64,000 nucleotides of DNA, taken from contig NZ_JAEKMH010000006.1 of assembly GCF_016411825.1 (NCBI RefSeq), positions 62,001 to 126,000 on the forward strand, given 5' to 3'. This stretch comes from Devosia sediminis. GTDB lineage: Bacteria > Pseudomonadota > Alphaproteobacteria > Rhizobiales > Devosiaceae. The translations under genes and the position numbers were made by a program. This document shows positions 43,781 to 53,622 of this stretch, one piece after another (within the stretch, counting starts at the first letter, position 1; each line of letters begins with the position of its first letter). The notes below the pieces were generated by a model. That model ran no database searches. It saw only the letters and a list, made by a program, of their open reading frames with translations, and was not told the DNA's origin.

Positions 43781-45415
43781 GTGGAAAGTCTCACCAATCT
43801 CATCAACCGGATCGGCCTGCCGCGCTTGGCAGCCATGGCCCTGGTTGCCGTGCTGATGCTGGGCTTTTTTGCCTTTCTCATCATGCGCAGCCAGACCCCC
43901 AACCTGGCGCCGCTCTATTCCGGCCTCAGCCTTGAAGACTCCTCGGCCATCGTCACCGAGCTGCAAACCCTCAACATTCCCTATGAGTTGCGGGGCGAAG
44001 GCGACACGATCCTGATCCCGCGCGACCAGATCACCACGACCCGCATGTCGCTGGCTGGCGAAGGCCTGCCGAGCCGGGGCCAGGTCGGCTACGAGATTTT
44101 CGACCAGCAATCGACCCTGGGCGCCACGAGCTTTGTCCAGAACATCAACAATGTCCGGGCCCTCGAAGGCGAGCTCGCCCGCACCATCGGATCGCTGACG
44201 CGAATCACCGGCGCCCGCGTGCATCTGGTCCTGCCCGAGCGCGAACTGTTCCGCCGCGAGCGCAAGGACCCCTCCGCCTCCATCGTGCTGACCACTCGAG
44301 GCGAACTGTCCTCGGGCGAAATCCGCGCCATCCAGCACCTGGTCGCGTCCGCAATCGAGGGCCTTGCACCGAGCCGCGTTTCGATCGTCGACGACCAGGG
44401 GAACCTGCTCGCCTCGGGCAGCGGCGAGGATGCCGATGGCGTCATGACCGCGCAGAACGACGAGCGGACGCTTGGCTTCGAGAACCGCCTGCGCACCCGC
44501 CTCGAGGACATGCTGGCCAATGTGGTGGGCGCCGGCCGCGCCCGCGTCGAAGTCGCCGCCGAACTCGACTTCAACCGCTCGACCACAACGAATGAGAGCT
44601 TCGACCCGGAATCGCAGGTCGTTCGCTCCACCCAGACGCGCGAAAGCGAGAACCTCTCGGGCGGCAACAATGGCCAGGTGACCGTCGCCAACGAACTGCC
44701 GGGCGCCAGCGGCGCGGCCGGCACGGGCGGCACGACCGAACAGGGCACCTCGACCGAGGAAATCATCAACTACGAGATTTCCAAGACCACCCAGACCAAT
44801 GTCACAGAGGCCGGCGCGGTCAAGCGCCTCTCCGTCGCCGTGGTCGTGGACGGCACCTATGCCGACGATGGCGCCGGCAACCAGACCTATACGCCGCGCT
44901 CGGCCGACGAAGTCGCCCAGATCCTGACCCTGGTCCGTTCCGCCGTCGGCTACTCGGCCGATCGCGGCGACAGCGTCGAAGTGGTCAACATGCAGTTCGC
45001 CGAACGGCCCGACCTGGCGCCGCTGGGCACCGAAGCGAGCGGCGGCCTGCTCGATTTCACCCGCGACGACCTGATGAACGGCGCCGAAATGGCCGTGACC
45101 CTGCTGATCGCCCTGGCGCTTGTCTTCTTCGTCATGCGTCCGCTGCTCAAGAAGGTGCTGACCCCGGAAACCAAGGCGCTGGCCCTGCCGGAAGCTGCCG
45201 AAGTCGGCCATCACGGCGTCTTGGGCGCCAATGGCGTAGTGATCGCCGAAGCCGAAATCATCGAACCGCGCGACAAGACCCCCGCCTGGGTCGCCAATGC
45301 CAAGTCGATGGGCGAAACCCAGCTCCAGACGCTCAAGACCGTCGGCACGCTGGTCGAGGAAAACCCCCGCCAGGCCGCGCTGATCGTGCGCGACTGGCTT
45401 GGTAACGCGGCGTAA
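43781..45415 (+). CDS. fliF: flagellar MS-ring protein FliF
   Basis: 544 aa starting with GTG. Membrane helix 1 at about 19-38 ([17 protein letters not shown]), ring-building motifs (ring domain 1 from about 45; [12 protein letters not shown] segment and [14 protein letters not shown] near 145-158), a low-complexity Gly/Thr linker around 300-325, membrane helix 2 at about 436-456 and a cytoplasmic C terminus that docks FliG. Forms the basal-body base. First gene of fliF-fliG-fliH-fliN-flbD-flhA, with fliG 5 bp downstream. Confidence 0.95.
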   Translation: MESLTNLINRIGLPRLAAMALVAVLMLGFFAFLIMRSQTPNLAPLYSGLSLEDSSAIVTELQTLNIPYELRGEGDTILIPRDQITTTRMSLAGEGLPSRGQVGYEIFDQQSTLGATSFVQNINNVRALEGELARTIGSLTRITGARVHLVLPERELFRRERKDPSASIVLTTRGELSSGEIRAIQHLVASAIEGLAPSRVSIVDDQGNLLASGSGEDADGVMTAQNDERTLGFENRLRTRLEDMLANVVGAGRARVEVAAELDFNRSTTTNESFDPESQVVRSTQTRESENLSGGNNGQVTVANELPGASGAAGTGGTTEQGTSTEEIINYEISKTTQTNVTEAGAVKRLSVAVVVDGTYADDGAGNQTYTPRSADEVAQILTLVRSAVGYSADRGDSVEVVNMQFAERPDLAPLGTEASGGLLDFTRDDLMNGAEMAVTLLIALALVFFVMRPLLKKVLTPETKALALPEAAEVGHHGVLGANGVVIAEAEIIEPRDKTPAWVANAKSMGETQLQTLKTVGTLVEENPRQAALIVRDWLGNAA

Positions 45416-45420
45416 CGCAG

Positions 45421-46497
45421 ATGGCCCTGGTCTCTCAATCCGGCGATGAAAACGGCATCCCCACTACGGTGGGCGCGCAGCTCCAGGTGGGCGGCGAACA
45501 GCGCCTCCTGAAGGGCGACGAAAAGGCTGCCGCTCTGCTGCTGGCCCTGGGCCCCGACTACGGCAAACCGATCTTCGACGAACTCGACGAACTCGAGGTC
45601 AAGCAACTCTCGCGCGCCATGGTGCGGCTGGGGCCGATCACCCAGGAAATGCTCGACGACCTGATGATCGAATTCGTCACCACCATTTCGTCCAATGGCT
45701 CGCTCTCGGGCAATACCGACTCGACCGAGCGCCTGCTGCTGAGCTTCCTGCCGCAGGACAAGGTCGACGCGATCATGGAAGAAATCCGCGGTCCGGCCGG
45801 CCGCAACATGTGGGAAAAGCTGTCCAACGTGCAGGCCGACGTGCTGGCGGCCTATCTCAAGAACGAATATCCCCAGACCATTGCCGTGGTCCTCTCCAAG
45901 ATCGCCACCGAGCATGCCTCCAAGGTGCTTGCCGTGCTGCCCGAGGAACTGGCCATGGACGTGGTCGCGCGCATGCTGGGGCTCGACCCGGTGCAGAAGG
46001 AAATCCTCGAAAAGATCGAGATGACCCTGCGCACCGAGTTCATGTCGACCCTCAACCACACCAAGCGCCGCGACAGCCACGAGCAGATGGCCGAGATCTT
46101 CAACGCCTTCGACCGCCAGACCGAAGCGCGCTTCATCACCAATCTCGAAGAGGCCAATCGCGACGACGCCGAGCGCATCAAGCAGTTGATGTTCACCTTC
46201 GAGGATCTGGCGCGCCTCGACATGTCGGCCATCCAGACGCTGCTTTCGAAGCTCGACAAGCGCGACCTGGCGCTGGCACTCAAGGGGGCCAACGACCAGG
46301 TCAAGGAAAGCTTCTTCAAGAACATGTCGAGCCGCGCCGCCAAGCTCCTGCAGGACGACATGGCCGGCATGGGCCCGGTGCGCTTGAAGGATGTGGACGA
46401 GGCCCAGACCCGCATGGTGGCCACGGCCAAGGATCTTGCCGCCAAGGGCGACATCATCATCCTCAAGACCAAGTCCGACGACCAGATGATTGCGTGA
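45421..46497 (+). CDS. fliG: flagellar motor switch protein FliG
   Basis: 358 aa with the three FliG domains: N-terminal FliF-binding ([14 protein letters not shown] near 35), middle ([20 protein letters not shown]) with the EHPQ-equivalent EYPQT near 157-161, and the C-terminal torque domain ([20 protein letters not shown] then [10 protein letters not shown]). Rotor component that interacts with the stator and FliN. Lies between fliF and fliH with 5-bp gaps. Confidence 0.95.
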   Translation: MALVSQSGDENGIPTTVGAQLQVGGEQRLLKGDEKAAALLLALGPDYGKPIFDELDELEVKQLSRAMVRLGPITQEMLDDLMIEFVTTISSNGSLSGNTDSTERLLLSFLPQDKVDAIMEEIRGPAGRNMWEKLSNVQADVLAAYLKNEYPQTIAVVLSKIATEHASKVLAVLPEELAMDVVARMLGLDPVQKEILEKIEMTLRTEFMSTLNHTKRRDSHEQMAEIFNAFDRQTEARFITNLEEANRDDAERIKQLMFTFEDLARLDMSAIQTLLSKLDKRDLALALKGANDQVKESFFKNMSSRAAKLLQDDMAGMGPVRLKDVDEAQTRMVATAKDLAAKGDIIILKTKSDDQMIA

Positions 46498-46501
46498 CGC
46501 C

Positions 46502-47164
46502 ATGGCCAGCCCCGCCCGCTTCACCTTCGACCTGAACCTCGAGACCCGCCCGACGCGGCGCGGCGCCCCGCAACCGCCACCGGTGCCATCCATTCCCGAG
46601 GACGTGGTCGCCCAGCTCATCGCCAATGCGCGCGAGGAGGCCTATGCCGAGGGCATGCGGGCCGGCGAGCAGAATGCCGCTTCCATGGCCACCCAGGCCA
46701 TCGCCGCCGCTGCAGGAAGCCTCGCCACCCAATCCGCCAAGATGGCGGTTGCCCTCGACGAGGCGCGCGCCGGACATCACCAGGACGCGGTGGAACTGGC
46801 CCTCAGCGTCGGCCGCAAGCTGGCGCTGCACCTCGTGGCCCGTTTCCCGCTGGCCGAACTCGAAGCCCTGGTGGCCGAATGCCTGCCGAGCCTTTCGGGC
46901 GTGCCGCACCTGGTGATCCGCTGCCATCCTGATCTCGCCGACGCCATCCGCGACATCGCCACCGACCAGATGTCCCATGCCGGTTTTGCCGGACGGCTGG
47001 TGGTGATGGGCGATCCCGATATCCGCCTTGGCGATGGCCGGCTCGAATGGGTCGATGGCGGGCTGGTGCGCGACATCGCCGCTACCTCCGGCCAGATCGA
47101 CCGCCAGATTGCCACCTATCTCGCCTCCCGTACCCGCGGGCAGCACAAGGAGAGCGGTTCATGA
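46502..47164 (+). CDS. fliH: flagellar assembly protein FliH
   Basis: 220 aa from ATG 46502. N-terminal Pro-rich segment, a central helix with regularly spaced small residues (EEAYAEGMRAGEQNAASMA), and a C-terminal FliH/V-ATPase-E-like domain. It regulates the export ATPase FliI, whose gene is at 63131, some 16 kb away. Divergent in sequence but positioned as expected, with the stop overlapping fliN. Confidence 0.85.
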   Translation: MASPARFTFDLNLETRPTRRGAPQPPPVPSIPEDVVAQLIANAREEAYAEGMRAGEQNAASMATQAIAAAAGSLATQSAKMAVALDEARAGHHQDAVELALSVGRKLALHLVARFPLAELEALVAECLPSLSGVPHLVIRCHPDLADAIRDIATDQMSHAGFAGRLVVMGDPDIRLGDGRLEWVDGGLVRDIAATSGQIDRQIATYLASRTRGQHKESGS

Positions 47165-47505
47165 CCGATCCTCAAGACGACATCACTGCCGCCGAAGGCT
47201 TCAGCCTGAGCGAGATGGATGCGCCCGATCGCGAGGCGCGCGGCGAAGGCTATATCGAGCGCACTGCCGCCGATCTCGAAGCGGTGTTCGACGTGCCGGT
47301 GCGCGTCTCGGTTGTCCTCGGCCGCACCAAGATGCCGGTCTCGAGCCTCCTGAAGCTCGATACCGGCACCGTCATCGAACTCGACCGTCAGGTCGGCGAG
47401 GCGGTGGAGATTTTCATCAATGACCGCCTGGTCGCCCGTGGTGAAATCGTGCTGGTCGAAGACCGGCTCGGCGTCACCATGACCGAAATCATCAAGCCGC
47501 AGTAA
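47161..47505 (+). CDS. fliN: flagellar motor switch protein FliN
   Basis: 114 aa. C-terminal SpoA domain (about 40-112): FDVPVRVSVVLGRTKMPVSS, LLKLDTGTVIELDRQVGE, then GEIVLVEDRLGVTMTEI. C-ring component that binds CheY-phosphate. ATG 47161 overlaps the fliH stop (ATGA). fliM is not in the window. Confidence 0.94.
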   Translation: MTDPQDDITAAEGFSLSEMDAPDREARGEGYIERTAADLEAVFDVPVRVSVVLGRTKMPVSSLLKLDTGTVIELDRQVGEAVEIFINDRLVARGEIVLVEDRLGVTMTEIIKPQ

Positions 47506-47516
47506 GGGAGCCGAAC

Positions 47517-48884
47517 ATGCGTTTGCTCATCATCGGAGCCCTTGAAGGCCAGCTCTCCACCGCAACCAAGATGGCCATGGATGGCGGCGCCAAGGTCGCC
47601 CATGCCCCGTCCATCGAAATCGCCCTCGCCGCCCTCCGCGCCGGCAAGGGCGCCGACCTGCTGCTGGTCGACGTGATGATGGACATTGCCGGGCTGATCG
47701 CCGGGCTCGAGGCCGAACGCATCGCCATTCCGGTGGTCGCCTGCGGCGTCGAGACCAATGCCGCGGCCGCCGTCAACGCCATCCGCGCCGGCGCCAAGGA
47801 ATATATCCCCCTGCCGCCCGATGCCGAGCTCATCGCCGCCGTCATCGCCGCCGTGGCCCGCGAAAGCTCGGACTTCCTTTATCGCGATCCGGCCATGGAG
47901 CGCGTCGTGCGCATGGCCGAGCAGATCGCCGGTTCGGAAGCCTCGATCCTCATTACCGGGGAAAGCGGCACCGGCAAGGAAGTCGTCGCCAAATATGTGC
48001 ATGCGCGGAGCAAGCGCGCCTCAAAGCCGTTCATCTCGGTCAACTGCGCCGCCATTCCCGAAGCGCTGCTGGAGAGCGAGCTGTTCGGCCATGAAAAGGG
48101 TGCCTTTACCGGCGCCATTGCCCGCCGCATCGGCAAGTTCGAGGAAGCCTCGGGCGGCACGCTGCTGCTCGACGAAATCTCGGAAATGGATGTGCGCCTG
48201 CAGGCGAAGCTCCTGCGCGCTATCCAGGAGCGCGTCATCGACCGCGTCGGCGGCACCAAGCCCGTGCCGGTGGATATTCGCATCCTCGCCACCTCCAACC
48301 GCAATCTCACCGAGGCGGTGCGCGAAGGCAGTTTCCGCGAGGACCTGCTGTTCCGGCTCAACGTCGTCAACCTCAAGCTTCCGGCCCTGCGCGACCGGCC
48401 GGGTGACGTCATTGCCCTCTCCGAGCACTTCGTCGCCAAATATGCCAAGGCCAATGGCCTGCCCCCGCGCAGCCTCTCGGCCGAGGCTCGCGATGCGCTG
48501 GTGAAGGCGCCGTGGCCCGGCAATGTGCGCGAGCTGGAAAACACCCTCCATCGCGCCGTGCTGCTCTCCTCGGGCGATGTCATCGGCCCCGACGCCATCG
48601 TGCTGCCCGACGGCATGGGCCTTGCCGAAGCGGCCCGCGCCGCCTCGCCGGCCGCGCAACTGGCCCAGACCGCCGAAGCCATGAACCGCGCCCTTGTCGG
48701 CCGCACCGTGGCCGATGTGGAGCGCGACCTGATCCTCGATACGCTGGACCACACCCTGGGCAACCGCACCCACGCGGCCAACATCCTGGGCATCTCCATC
48801 CGGACGCTCCGGAACAAGCTCAACCAGTATTCCGACGAAGGCGTCCATGTGCCCGAGCCCGGCGAAAAGCGCGGGGCGGCATAG
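47517..48884 (+). CDS. flbD: sigma54-dependent flagellar activator FlbD
   Basis: 455 aa NtrC-family protein. Atypical receiver (1-115): D52 is kept but the acidic pair at the start is missing (IIGALEG), so ordinary phosphorylation is unlikely, as described for Caulobacter FlbD. AAA+ domain about 125-365: Walker A GESGTGKE, GAFTGA loop, LLLDEISEMD and FREDLLFRLN. Fis-type HTH at the C terminus (HAANILGISIRTLRNKL). It should activate sigma54 promoters such as the one before fliK. No fliX partner is seen here. Confidence 0.93.
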   Translation: MRLLIIGALEGQLSTATKMAMDGGAKVAHAPSIEIALAALRAGKGADLLLVDVMMDIAGLIAGLEAERIAIPVVACGVETNAAAAVNAIRAGAKEYIPLPPDAELIAAVIAAVARESSDFLYRDPAMERVVRMAEQIAGSEASILITGESGTGKEVVAKYVHARSKRASKPFISVNCAAIPEALLESELFGHEKGAFTGAIARRIGKFEEASGGTLLLDEISEMDVRLQAKLLRAIQERVIDRVGGTKPVPVDIRILATSNRNLTEAVREGSFREDLLFRLNVVNLKLPALRDRPGDVIALSEHFVAKYAKANGLPPRSLSAEARDALVKAPWPGNVRELENTLHRAVLLSSGDVIGPDAIVLPDGMGLAEAARAASPAAQLAQTAEAMNRALVGRTVADVERDLILDTLDHTLGNRTHAANILGISIRTLRNKLNQYSDEGVHVPEPGEKRGAA

Positions 48885-48900
48885 TTCATGTGCCGGGACC

Positions 48901-49015
48901 TCCTGCTCCCCTCCCCCCTGAGGGGAGGGGTCGGGGGTGGGGGTCCATCGGCGGTACGACAAACTACCCCCACCCTCATTCCCTCCCCTCAAGGGGGAGG
49001 GAGGCGCCAGACGAA
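48901..49015. repeat. C/G-rich palindromic repeat between flbD and flhA
   Basis: CTCCCCTCCCC-CCTG-AGGGGAGGGG (about 48906-48930), then GGGGGTGGGGGT, a short spacer, ACCCCCACCC and CCTCCCCT-CAAG-GGGGAGGG. A composite of the dispersed CTCCCC family inserted within the flagellar gene run. Confidence 0.75.
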
Positions 49016-49029
49016 AGCTCGATGAGCAA

Positions 49030-51150
49030 ATGACCGACATCCCATCCAGCGGCAGGCCGGGCTTCAAGCTGCCCAGCGTCAATCAGGTTCTGACGACCCT
49101 GCGCTCGGGCGACATTGCGCTCGCCACGGGCGTGATGGGGCTGATCGTCATCCTGATCGTGCCGCTGCCGCCGCTGCTGGTGGACGTGCTGCTGGCGATC
49201 TCGATCGTCTTCTCGGTCATGATCCTCATGACCTCGCTGTTCATCCAGAAGCCGCTGGAATTCTCGTCCTTTCCGACCGTGCTGCTGATTGCCACCATGC
49301 TGCGGCTGGGCCTCAACCTCGCCACCACCCGCCTTATTCTGAGCGAAGGCCACAACGGCCACAGCGCCGCCGGACACGTCATCGAGGCTTTCGGCAACTT
49401 CATCACCCGCGGCAATTTCATCATCGGTACGGTGATCTTCATCATCCTCGTGATCGTGAACTTCATCGTCATCACCAAGGGTTCGGGCCGTATCGCGGAA
49501 GTCGCGGCGCGCTTCAGCCTCGACGCCATGCCCGGCAAGCAGATGGCAATCGACGCCGACCTTTCGGCGGGCCTCATCGACGAGGACACGGCCAAGAAGC
49601 GCCGCGCCGAACTGGAAGGCGAAAGCGCCTTTTTCGGTAACATGGACGGTGCGTCCAAATTCGTGCGCGGCGACGCCATTGCCGGCCTTATCATCACCTT
49701 CATCAACATTTCCGCCGGCATGCTGATCGGCATCATGCAGCAGGGCCTTTCCTTCCAGGAAGCGGGCAATGTCTATACGCTGCTGACCATCGGCGACGGC
49801 CTCGTCAGCCAGATCCCGGCGCTGATCGTCTCGACCGCAGCCGGTATCCTCGTCTCCAAGTCCGGTGTGGCCGGCGCCGCCGACAAGGCACTGACGGCCC
49901 AGTTCACCGGCTACCCGCGCGCCCTGGGCATGTCCGCTGCGGTCATGGGCGCCCTCGCCTTCCTGCCCGGCATGCCGTTCATTCCCTTCATGGCGCTGGC
50001 AGGCGGCATCGGCTACGTCGCCTGGCGGGCCAGCCAGACCAAGGCGGTCAAGCAGGTCGAGGAAAAGGCGCAGGAAGTGGCCAAGGCCGCCCCGCCCCCG
50101 CAGGCCAGCGAACCGCCGATCACCGACAGCCTCAAGATCGACGATCTCAAGCTTGAACTGGGCTATGGTCTCCTGAGCCTCGTCAAGGAAGACGCCAACG
50201 GCCAGGATCGCCTGACCGAGCAGATCAAGGCGCTGAGGCGCCAGCTGGCGCTCGAACTCGGCTTCGTCATGCCGCCGGTGCGCATTCTCGACAACATGCA
50301 GCTCGAGCCCAACGACTACAAGGTGCGCATCAAGGAAGTCGAAGCCGGCTCTGGCCAGATCTATGCCAACCAGCTCATGGTCATGGACCCTTATGGCAAC
50401 CCGATCGACCTGCCGGGCAACCACACGACCGAACCCACCTTCGGCCTGCCCGCCACCTGGATCGAGCCGGCTTTGCGCGACGAAGCCGAGCTGCGCGGCC
50501 TTTCCATCATCGATCCCTCGACGGTGATTTCCACCCACCTGACCGAGGTGCTGAAGGCCAATGTCGCCGACCTTCTGAGCTATGCCAATGTGCAGAGTCT
50601 GCTGACGGGCCTGCCCAAGGACCAGCAGAAGCTGGTGGAAGACATCGTGCCCGGCCAGATTACCGTATCGGGCCTGCAGCGCGTGCTGCAGGCGCTGCTG
50701 ACCGAGCGCATTTCCATCCGCGACCTCTCGTCGATCCTCGAAGCCGTGGCCGAAATCGCCGGCAATGGCCGCTCCGTGCAGACCATCACCGAACACGTGC
50801 GCTCGCGCCTGGCGCGCCAGATCTGCGCCGCCAATGTCGGCCCTGACGGCAACCTGCCGCTCCTCACCCTGTCGCCGCAATGGGAGCGCGATTTTGCCGA
50901 GGCCATGGCCGGCGACGGCGACAACCGGCATCTCGCCATGGCGCCGAGCAAGCTGCAGCAGTTCATCGGCGCGGTGCAGTCCTCGTTCGAGCGTGCGGCG
51001 CAGATGGGCGAATTGCCGGTGCTGATCACCTCACCCGCCATCCGCCCGCATGTCCGCTCGATCATCGAACGCTTCCGGCCGCAGACCGTGGTCATGAGTC
51101 AGAACGAAGTGCATCCGCGCATCCGGCTCAAGACCGTGGGCAGCGTCTAG
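49030..51150 (+). CDS. flhA: flagellar export apparatus protein FlhA
   Basis: 706 aa. Eight N-terminal membrane helices (about 25-330), including the FHIPEP-family segment SFPTVLLIATMLRLGLNLAT (about residues 82-101). The cytoplasmic C-terminal domain (about 370-706) is the docking platform for chaperone-substrate complexes and FliI/FliH. ATG 49030 gives the normal N terminus; a longer frame begins in the repeat. About 145 bp of repeat DNA separates it from flbD. Confidence 0.95.
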   Translation: MTDIPSSGRPGFKLPSVNQVLTTLRSGDIALATGVMGLIVILIVPLPPLLVDVLLAISIVFSVMILMTSLFIQKPLEFSSFPTVLLIATMLRLGLNLATTRLILSEGHNGHSAAGHVIEAFGNFITRGNFIIGTVIFIILVIVNFIVITKGSGRIAEVAARFSLDAMPGKQMAIDADLSAGLIDEDTAKKRRAELEGESAFFGNMDGASKFVRGDAIAGLIITFINISAGMLIGIMQQGLSFQEAGNVYTLLTIGDGLVSQIPALIVSTAAGILVSKSGVAGAADKALTAQFTGYPRALGMSAAVMGALAFLPGMPFIPFMALAGGIGYVAWRASQTKAVKQVEEKAQEVAKAAPPPQASEPPITDSLKIDDLKLELGYGLLSLVKEDANGQDRLTEQIKALRRQLALELGFVMPPVRILDNMQLEPNDYKVRIKEVEAGSGQIYANQLMVMDPYGNPIDLPGNHTTEPTFGLPATWIEPALRDEAELRGLSIIDPSTVISTHLTEVLKANVADLLSYANVQSLLTGLPKDQQKLVEDIVPGQITVSGLQRVLQALLTERISIRDLSSILEAVAEIAGNGRSVQTITEHVRSRLARQICAANVGPDGNLPLLTLSPQWERDFAEAMAGDGDNRHLAMAPSKLQQFIGAVQSSFERAAQMGELPVLITSPAIRPHVRSIIERFRPQTVVMSQNEVHPRIRLKTVGSV

Positions 51151-51301
51151 GACGCGTGAGGGTCGAGTTCAACTATCCCATTCAGGTGTCACCCCGGCGG
51201 GTATGAAGGCGACCGGGTCACAACTCAGTAGGACGTGAGATGGTCCGGGCTTTGAACTGCGGCCTTGTCGGGCGCATTATGCTGGCGACACGGAGGACAC
51301 C

Positions 51302-51673
51302 ATGTACAAGCCCCAAGGCTATACCAGCGTCTCGCCCTACTTGATCGTCGATAATGCGCAGGCGACTCTCGCCTTCATCAAGGCGGTCTTCGATGCCGAG
51401 CCCCATGCCGTACATCACGGAGAGGACGGAAGCGTCGCCCATGCGGAAGTGTGGATCGACGATACCGTGCTGATGTTTGGCGAGTGGAAAGGTTCTGGCG
51501 CCGTCCAGCATGTTCATGTCTATGTGCCCGATGTGCTCGCCAGCTTCGAAAAGGCGCGACAGGCCGGCGGCAAGGCGGTGCAGAAACCGGTGCGGAAGGA
51601 CGACCCGGATTTGAGGGGCGGTATCGTCGATCCGTCCGGCACGACATGGTGGCTGTCCACGAGACAGGCATAG
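51302..51673 (+). CDS. VOC-family (glyoxalase/PhnB-like) protein
   Basis: 123 aa single VOC module: TSVSPYLIVDNAQATLAFIK at the start, HAEVWIDDTVLMFGEW, VHVYVPDVLASFEKARQAGG and the terminal GGIVDPSGTTWWLSTR. Probable small metal-dependent or ligand-binding protein; substrate unknown. CGGAGGACACC is a good ribosome site. Confidence 0.88.
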   Translation: MYKPQGYTSVSPYLIVDNAQATLAFIKAVFDAEPHAVHHGEDGSVAHAEVWIDDTVLMFGEWKGSGAVQHVHVYVPDVLASFEKARQAGGKAVQKPVRKDDPDLRGGIVDPSGTTWWLSTRQA

Positions 51674-51690
51674 ACGGGCACCAGCCGGCT

Positions 51691-52161
51691 TCAGGTCCCG
51701 GCGCCCGGTATGACGCCATAGCTTCGATAGGCTTCGGCTTGGCGCTCAGCGTCGGTGCGTTCCGGCACGAGGCTGTAGCTGGGTGCCCAGATGCGCGAAA
51801 TGCGGGCGATGGACACCACAATGGCGTGGCGCACCGGAAACGCCTCGCCTGCTAGCGTCACCAGCGGCGCGCCGAACTGGCTGAAGTCTGGCTCGTCGGG
51901 CGCAACGACACGCGCCATGCCCTCCACCTTGAACCCCCGTTGCGCAAAAACGTCGACAAAGCTGACGCAGACCTTGGGGTTGCCCCGGATATTGCGCACG
52001 CTGTTGGTCGAGAGGATATCGGCGATCAGCAAGGTCTCGTCGTCATGGATGGCGAAGAGTTCCTTGGGTGTGACATTGGGTTGACCGTCGGCACTGACGG
52101 TCGCCAGCCAGCACAGAACTGCGCGACCCGCATCCTCGCGGAAAGCTTGGTTGATCTTCAT
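51691..52161 (-). CDS. pyridoxamine 5'-phosphate oxidase-family protein
   Basis: 156 aa split-barrel flavin-binding protein: CWLATVSADGQPNVTPKELF (about 17-36), LLIADILSTNSVRNIRGNPK and CVSFVDVF. Probably FMN- or F420-binding, function unknown. Convergent with the VOC gene, 17 bp apart. Confidence 0.87.
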   Translation of the reverse strand: MKINQAFREDAGRAVLCWLATVSADGQPNVTPKELFAIHDDETLLIADILSTNSVRNIRGNPKVCVSFVDVFAQRGFKVEGMARVVAPDEPDFSQFGAPLVTLAGEAFPVRHAIVVSIARISRIWAPSYSLVPERTDAERQAEAYRSYGVIPGAGT

Positions 52162-52225
52162 ACGGACGCTCCCTGGCGGTCGGCGCGACTATGCCCCGCA
52201 CCATCAGGAAGCGCCAGTGCCGAGC

Positions 52226-52420
52226 TTAGCTTAGTCGGCCGGGCACAACCGGCGGGATGTCGAGCACCGAAGCCTCGGCGGAAGTGTCCACCATTTCTTC
52301 TTCAGCCAGTTCGCGCTCGGCGTCGTACCAGAATTCCTGCTCGCGCCCCTCGGGCTGGCCGGCCTTGTCCCAAAGCTGGAAGGCGCGGTCGCGGATTTTG
52401 TCCTCGTCCAGGGTGTGCAT
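52226..52420 (-). CDS. DUF2934 small protein
   Basis: 64 aa. DUF2934 core IRDRAFQLWDKAGQPEGREQ with FWYDAERELAEEE, then a short tail. ATG 52420 has a perfect AGGAGG 8 nt upstream, which decides the start over a longer frame. Function of the family unknown. Divergent from the metallopeptidase gene. Confidence 0.87.
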   Translation of the reverse strand: MHTLDEDKIRDRAFQLWDKAGQPEGREQEFWYDAERELAEEEMVDTSAEASVLDIPPVVPGRLS

Positions 52421-52527
52421 GGCGTAGTCCTCCTCTGATGGAACTGCAACGTGCCGCCGTGCCGGCAGTTGCAGCCGGAACGGCAATGTGACCCAGCGCA
52501 TTGTGGCCGCAGGACATGGGGACGACG

Positions 52528-53622
52528 ATGCGGCTATTTTCCTGCGACCATTGCGGCAATACGCTCTATTTCGAGAATGCCGTCTGCGAGCGCTGCGGCC
52601 ACGCGCTGGGTTTTGTGCCCGAGCATGGCGCGCTCATTTCCCTCGAAGATGACAACGGCGCCTGGATCAGCCCCGCTTTTCCGGGCAAGCGCTTCCTCTA
52701 CTGCGCCAATGCGGCGCATGGCGCCTGTAACTGGCTGATCGAGGCCGGCAACGACGGCGCATATTACTGCGCCGCCTGTCGCCACAACGACACCATCCCC
52801 GATATCGGCGATCCCGCCAATCTCACGCGCTGGCAGACTATCGAGCGAGCCAAGAAACGCCTCGTCTACTCGCTGATCCGCCTTGGCCTGCCGCTCGAAA
52901 CGCGCGCCGAAAACCCCGAGCACGGCCTCGCCTTCCGCTTTCTGGCCGATGGCGAAACGTCGGCCGAGCGGGTGATGACCGGCCATGACAGCGGCATCAT
53001 CACCATCGCATTGAGCGAAGCCGATGATGCCGAACGCGAATATCGCCGCACCAGCATGAACGAGCCTTACCGCACGCTGCTGGGGCATTTCCGGCACGAG
53101 ATCGGCCACCATTATTGGGACCTGCTGGTGGACGGCCAGCCGGCCCAGGAGCCGTTCCGCGCCCTCTTTGGCGACGAGCGCGCCGACTATGGCGAAGCGC
53201 TCAAGGCCTATTACGCCAATGGCGCGCCGCTTGGCTGGATGGACACCCATATCAGCGCCTATGCCACGGCCCACCCGTGGGAGGATTTCGCCGAGAGCTT
53301 TGCGCATCTCCTGCACATCATCGACACGGTGGAAATGGCCGCCGCCTTTGGCATCCGGGCCCGGCCCCGCACCGGCGACGAGGCCCTGACGCTGCCGCCG
53401 GTGACCTTCGACCCCTATCTCGAGCCCGACATGGCGACCATTATCGACAACTGGATCCCGCTGGCCTCGCTGCTCAACAACCTCAATCGCGCCATCGGCC
53501 AGCCGGACGCCTATCCCTTTGTGCTGAGCCAGGGGGTGATCGACAAGCTGGCCTTCATCAACATGCTGGTGCACCAGGCGCCGGTTCTCGACCAGCTCGA
53601 CCGGCTTACGAGCGTCGAGTAA
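52528..53622 (+). CDS. putative zinc-binding metallopeptidase (DUF2248-like)
   Basis: 364 aa. N-terminal zinc ribbon with C6, C9, C20 and C23 (CDHCG ... CERCG) and further cysteines around 60-85. A metallopeptidase-like domain has HEIGHHYW near residue 190 (HExxH) and a downstream E/D-rich segment (HPWEDFAESFAHLLH) that may supply the third ligand. Cytoplasmic, no signal peptide. ATG 52528 matches the family start (MRLFSCDHCGNTLYFEN); upstream GTG/ATG codons exist. Its last 17 bp overlap the rluD 3' end tail-to-tail. Confidence 0.88.
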   Translation: MRLFSCDHCGNTLYFENAVCERCGHALGFVPEHGALISLEDDNGAWISPAFPGKRFLYCANAAHGACNWLIEAGNDGAYYCAACRHNDTIPDIGDPANLTRWQTIERAKKRLVYSLIRLGLPLETRAENPEHGLAFRFLADGETSAERVMTGHDSGIITIALSEADDAEREYRRTSMNEPYRTLLGHFRHEIGHHYWDLLVDGQPAQEPFRALFGDERADYGEALKAYYANGAPLGWMDTHISAYATAHPWEDFAESFAHLLHIIDTVEMAAAFGIRARPRTGDEALTLPPVTFDPYLEPDMATIIDNWIPLASLLNNLNRAIGQPDAYPFVLSQGVIDKLAFINMLVHQAPVLDQLDRLTSVE

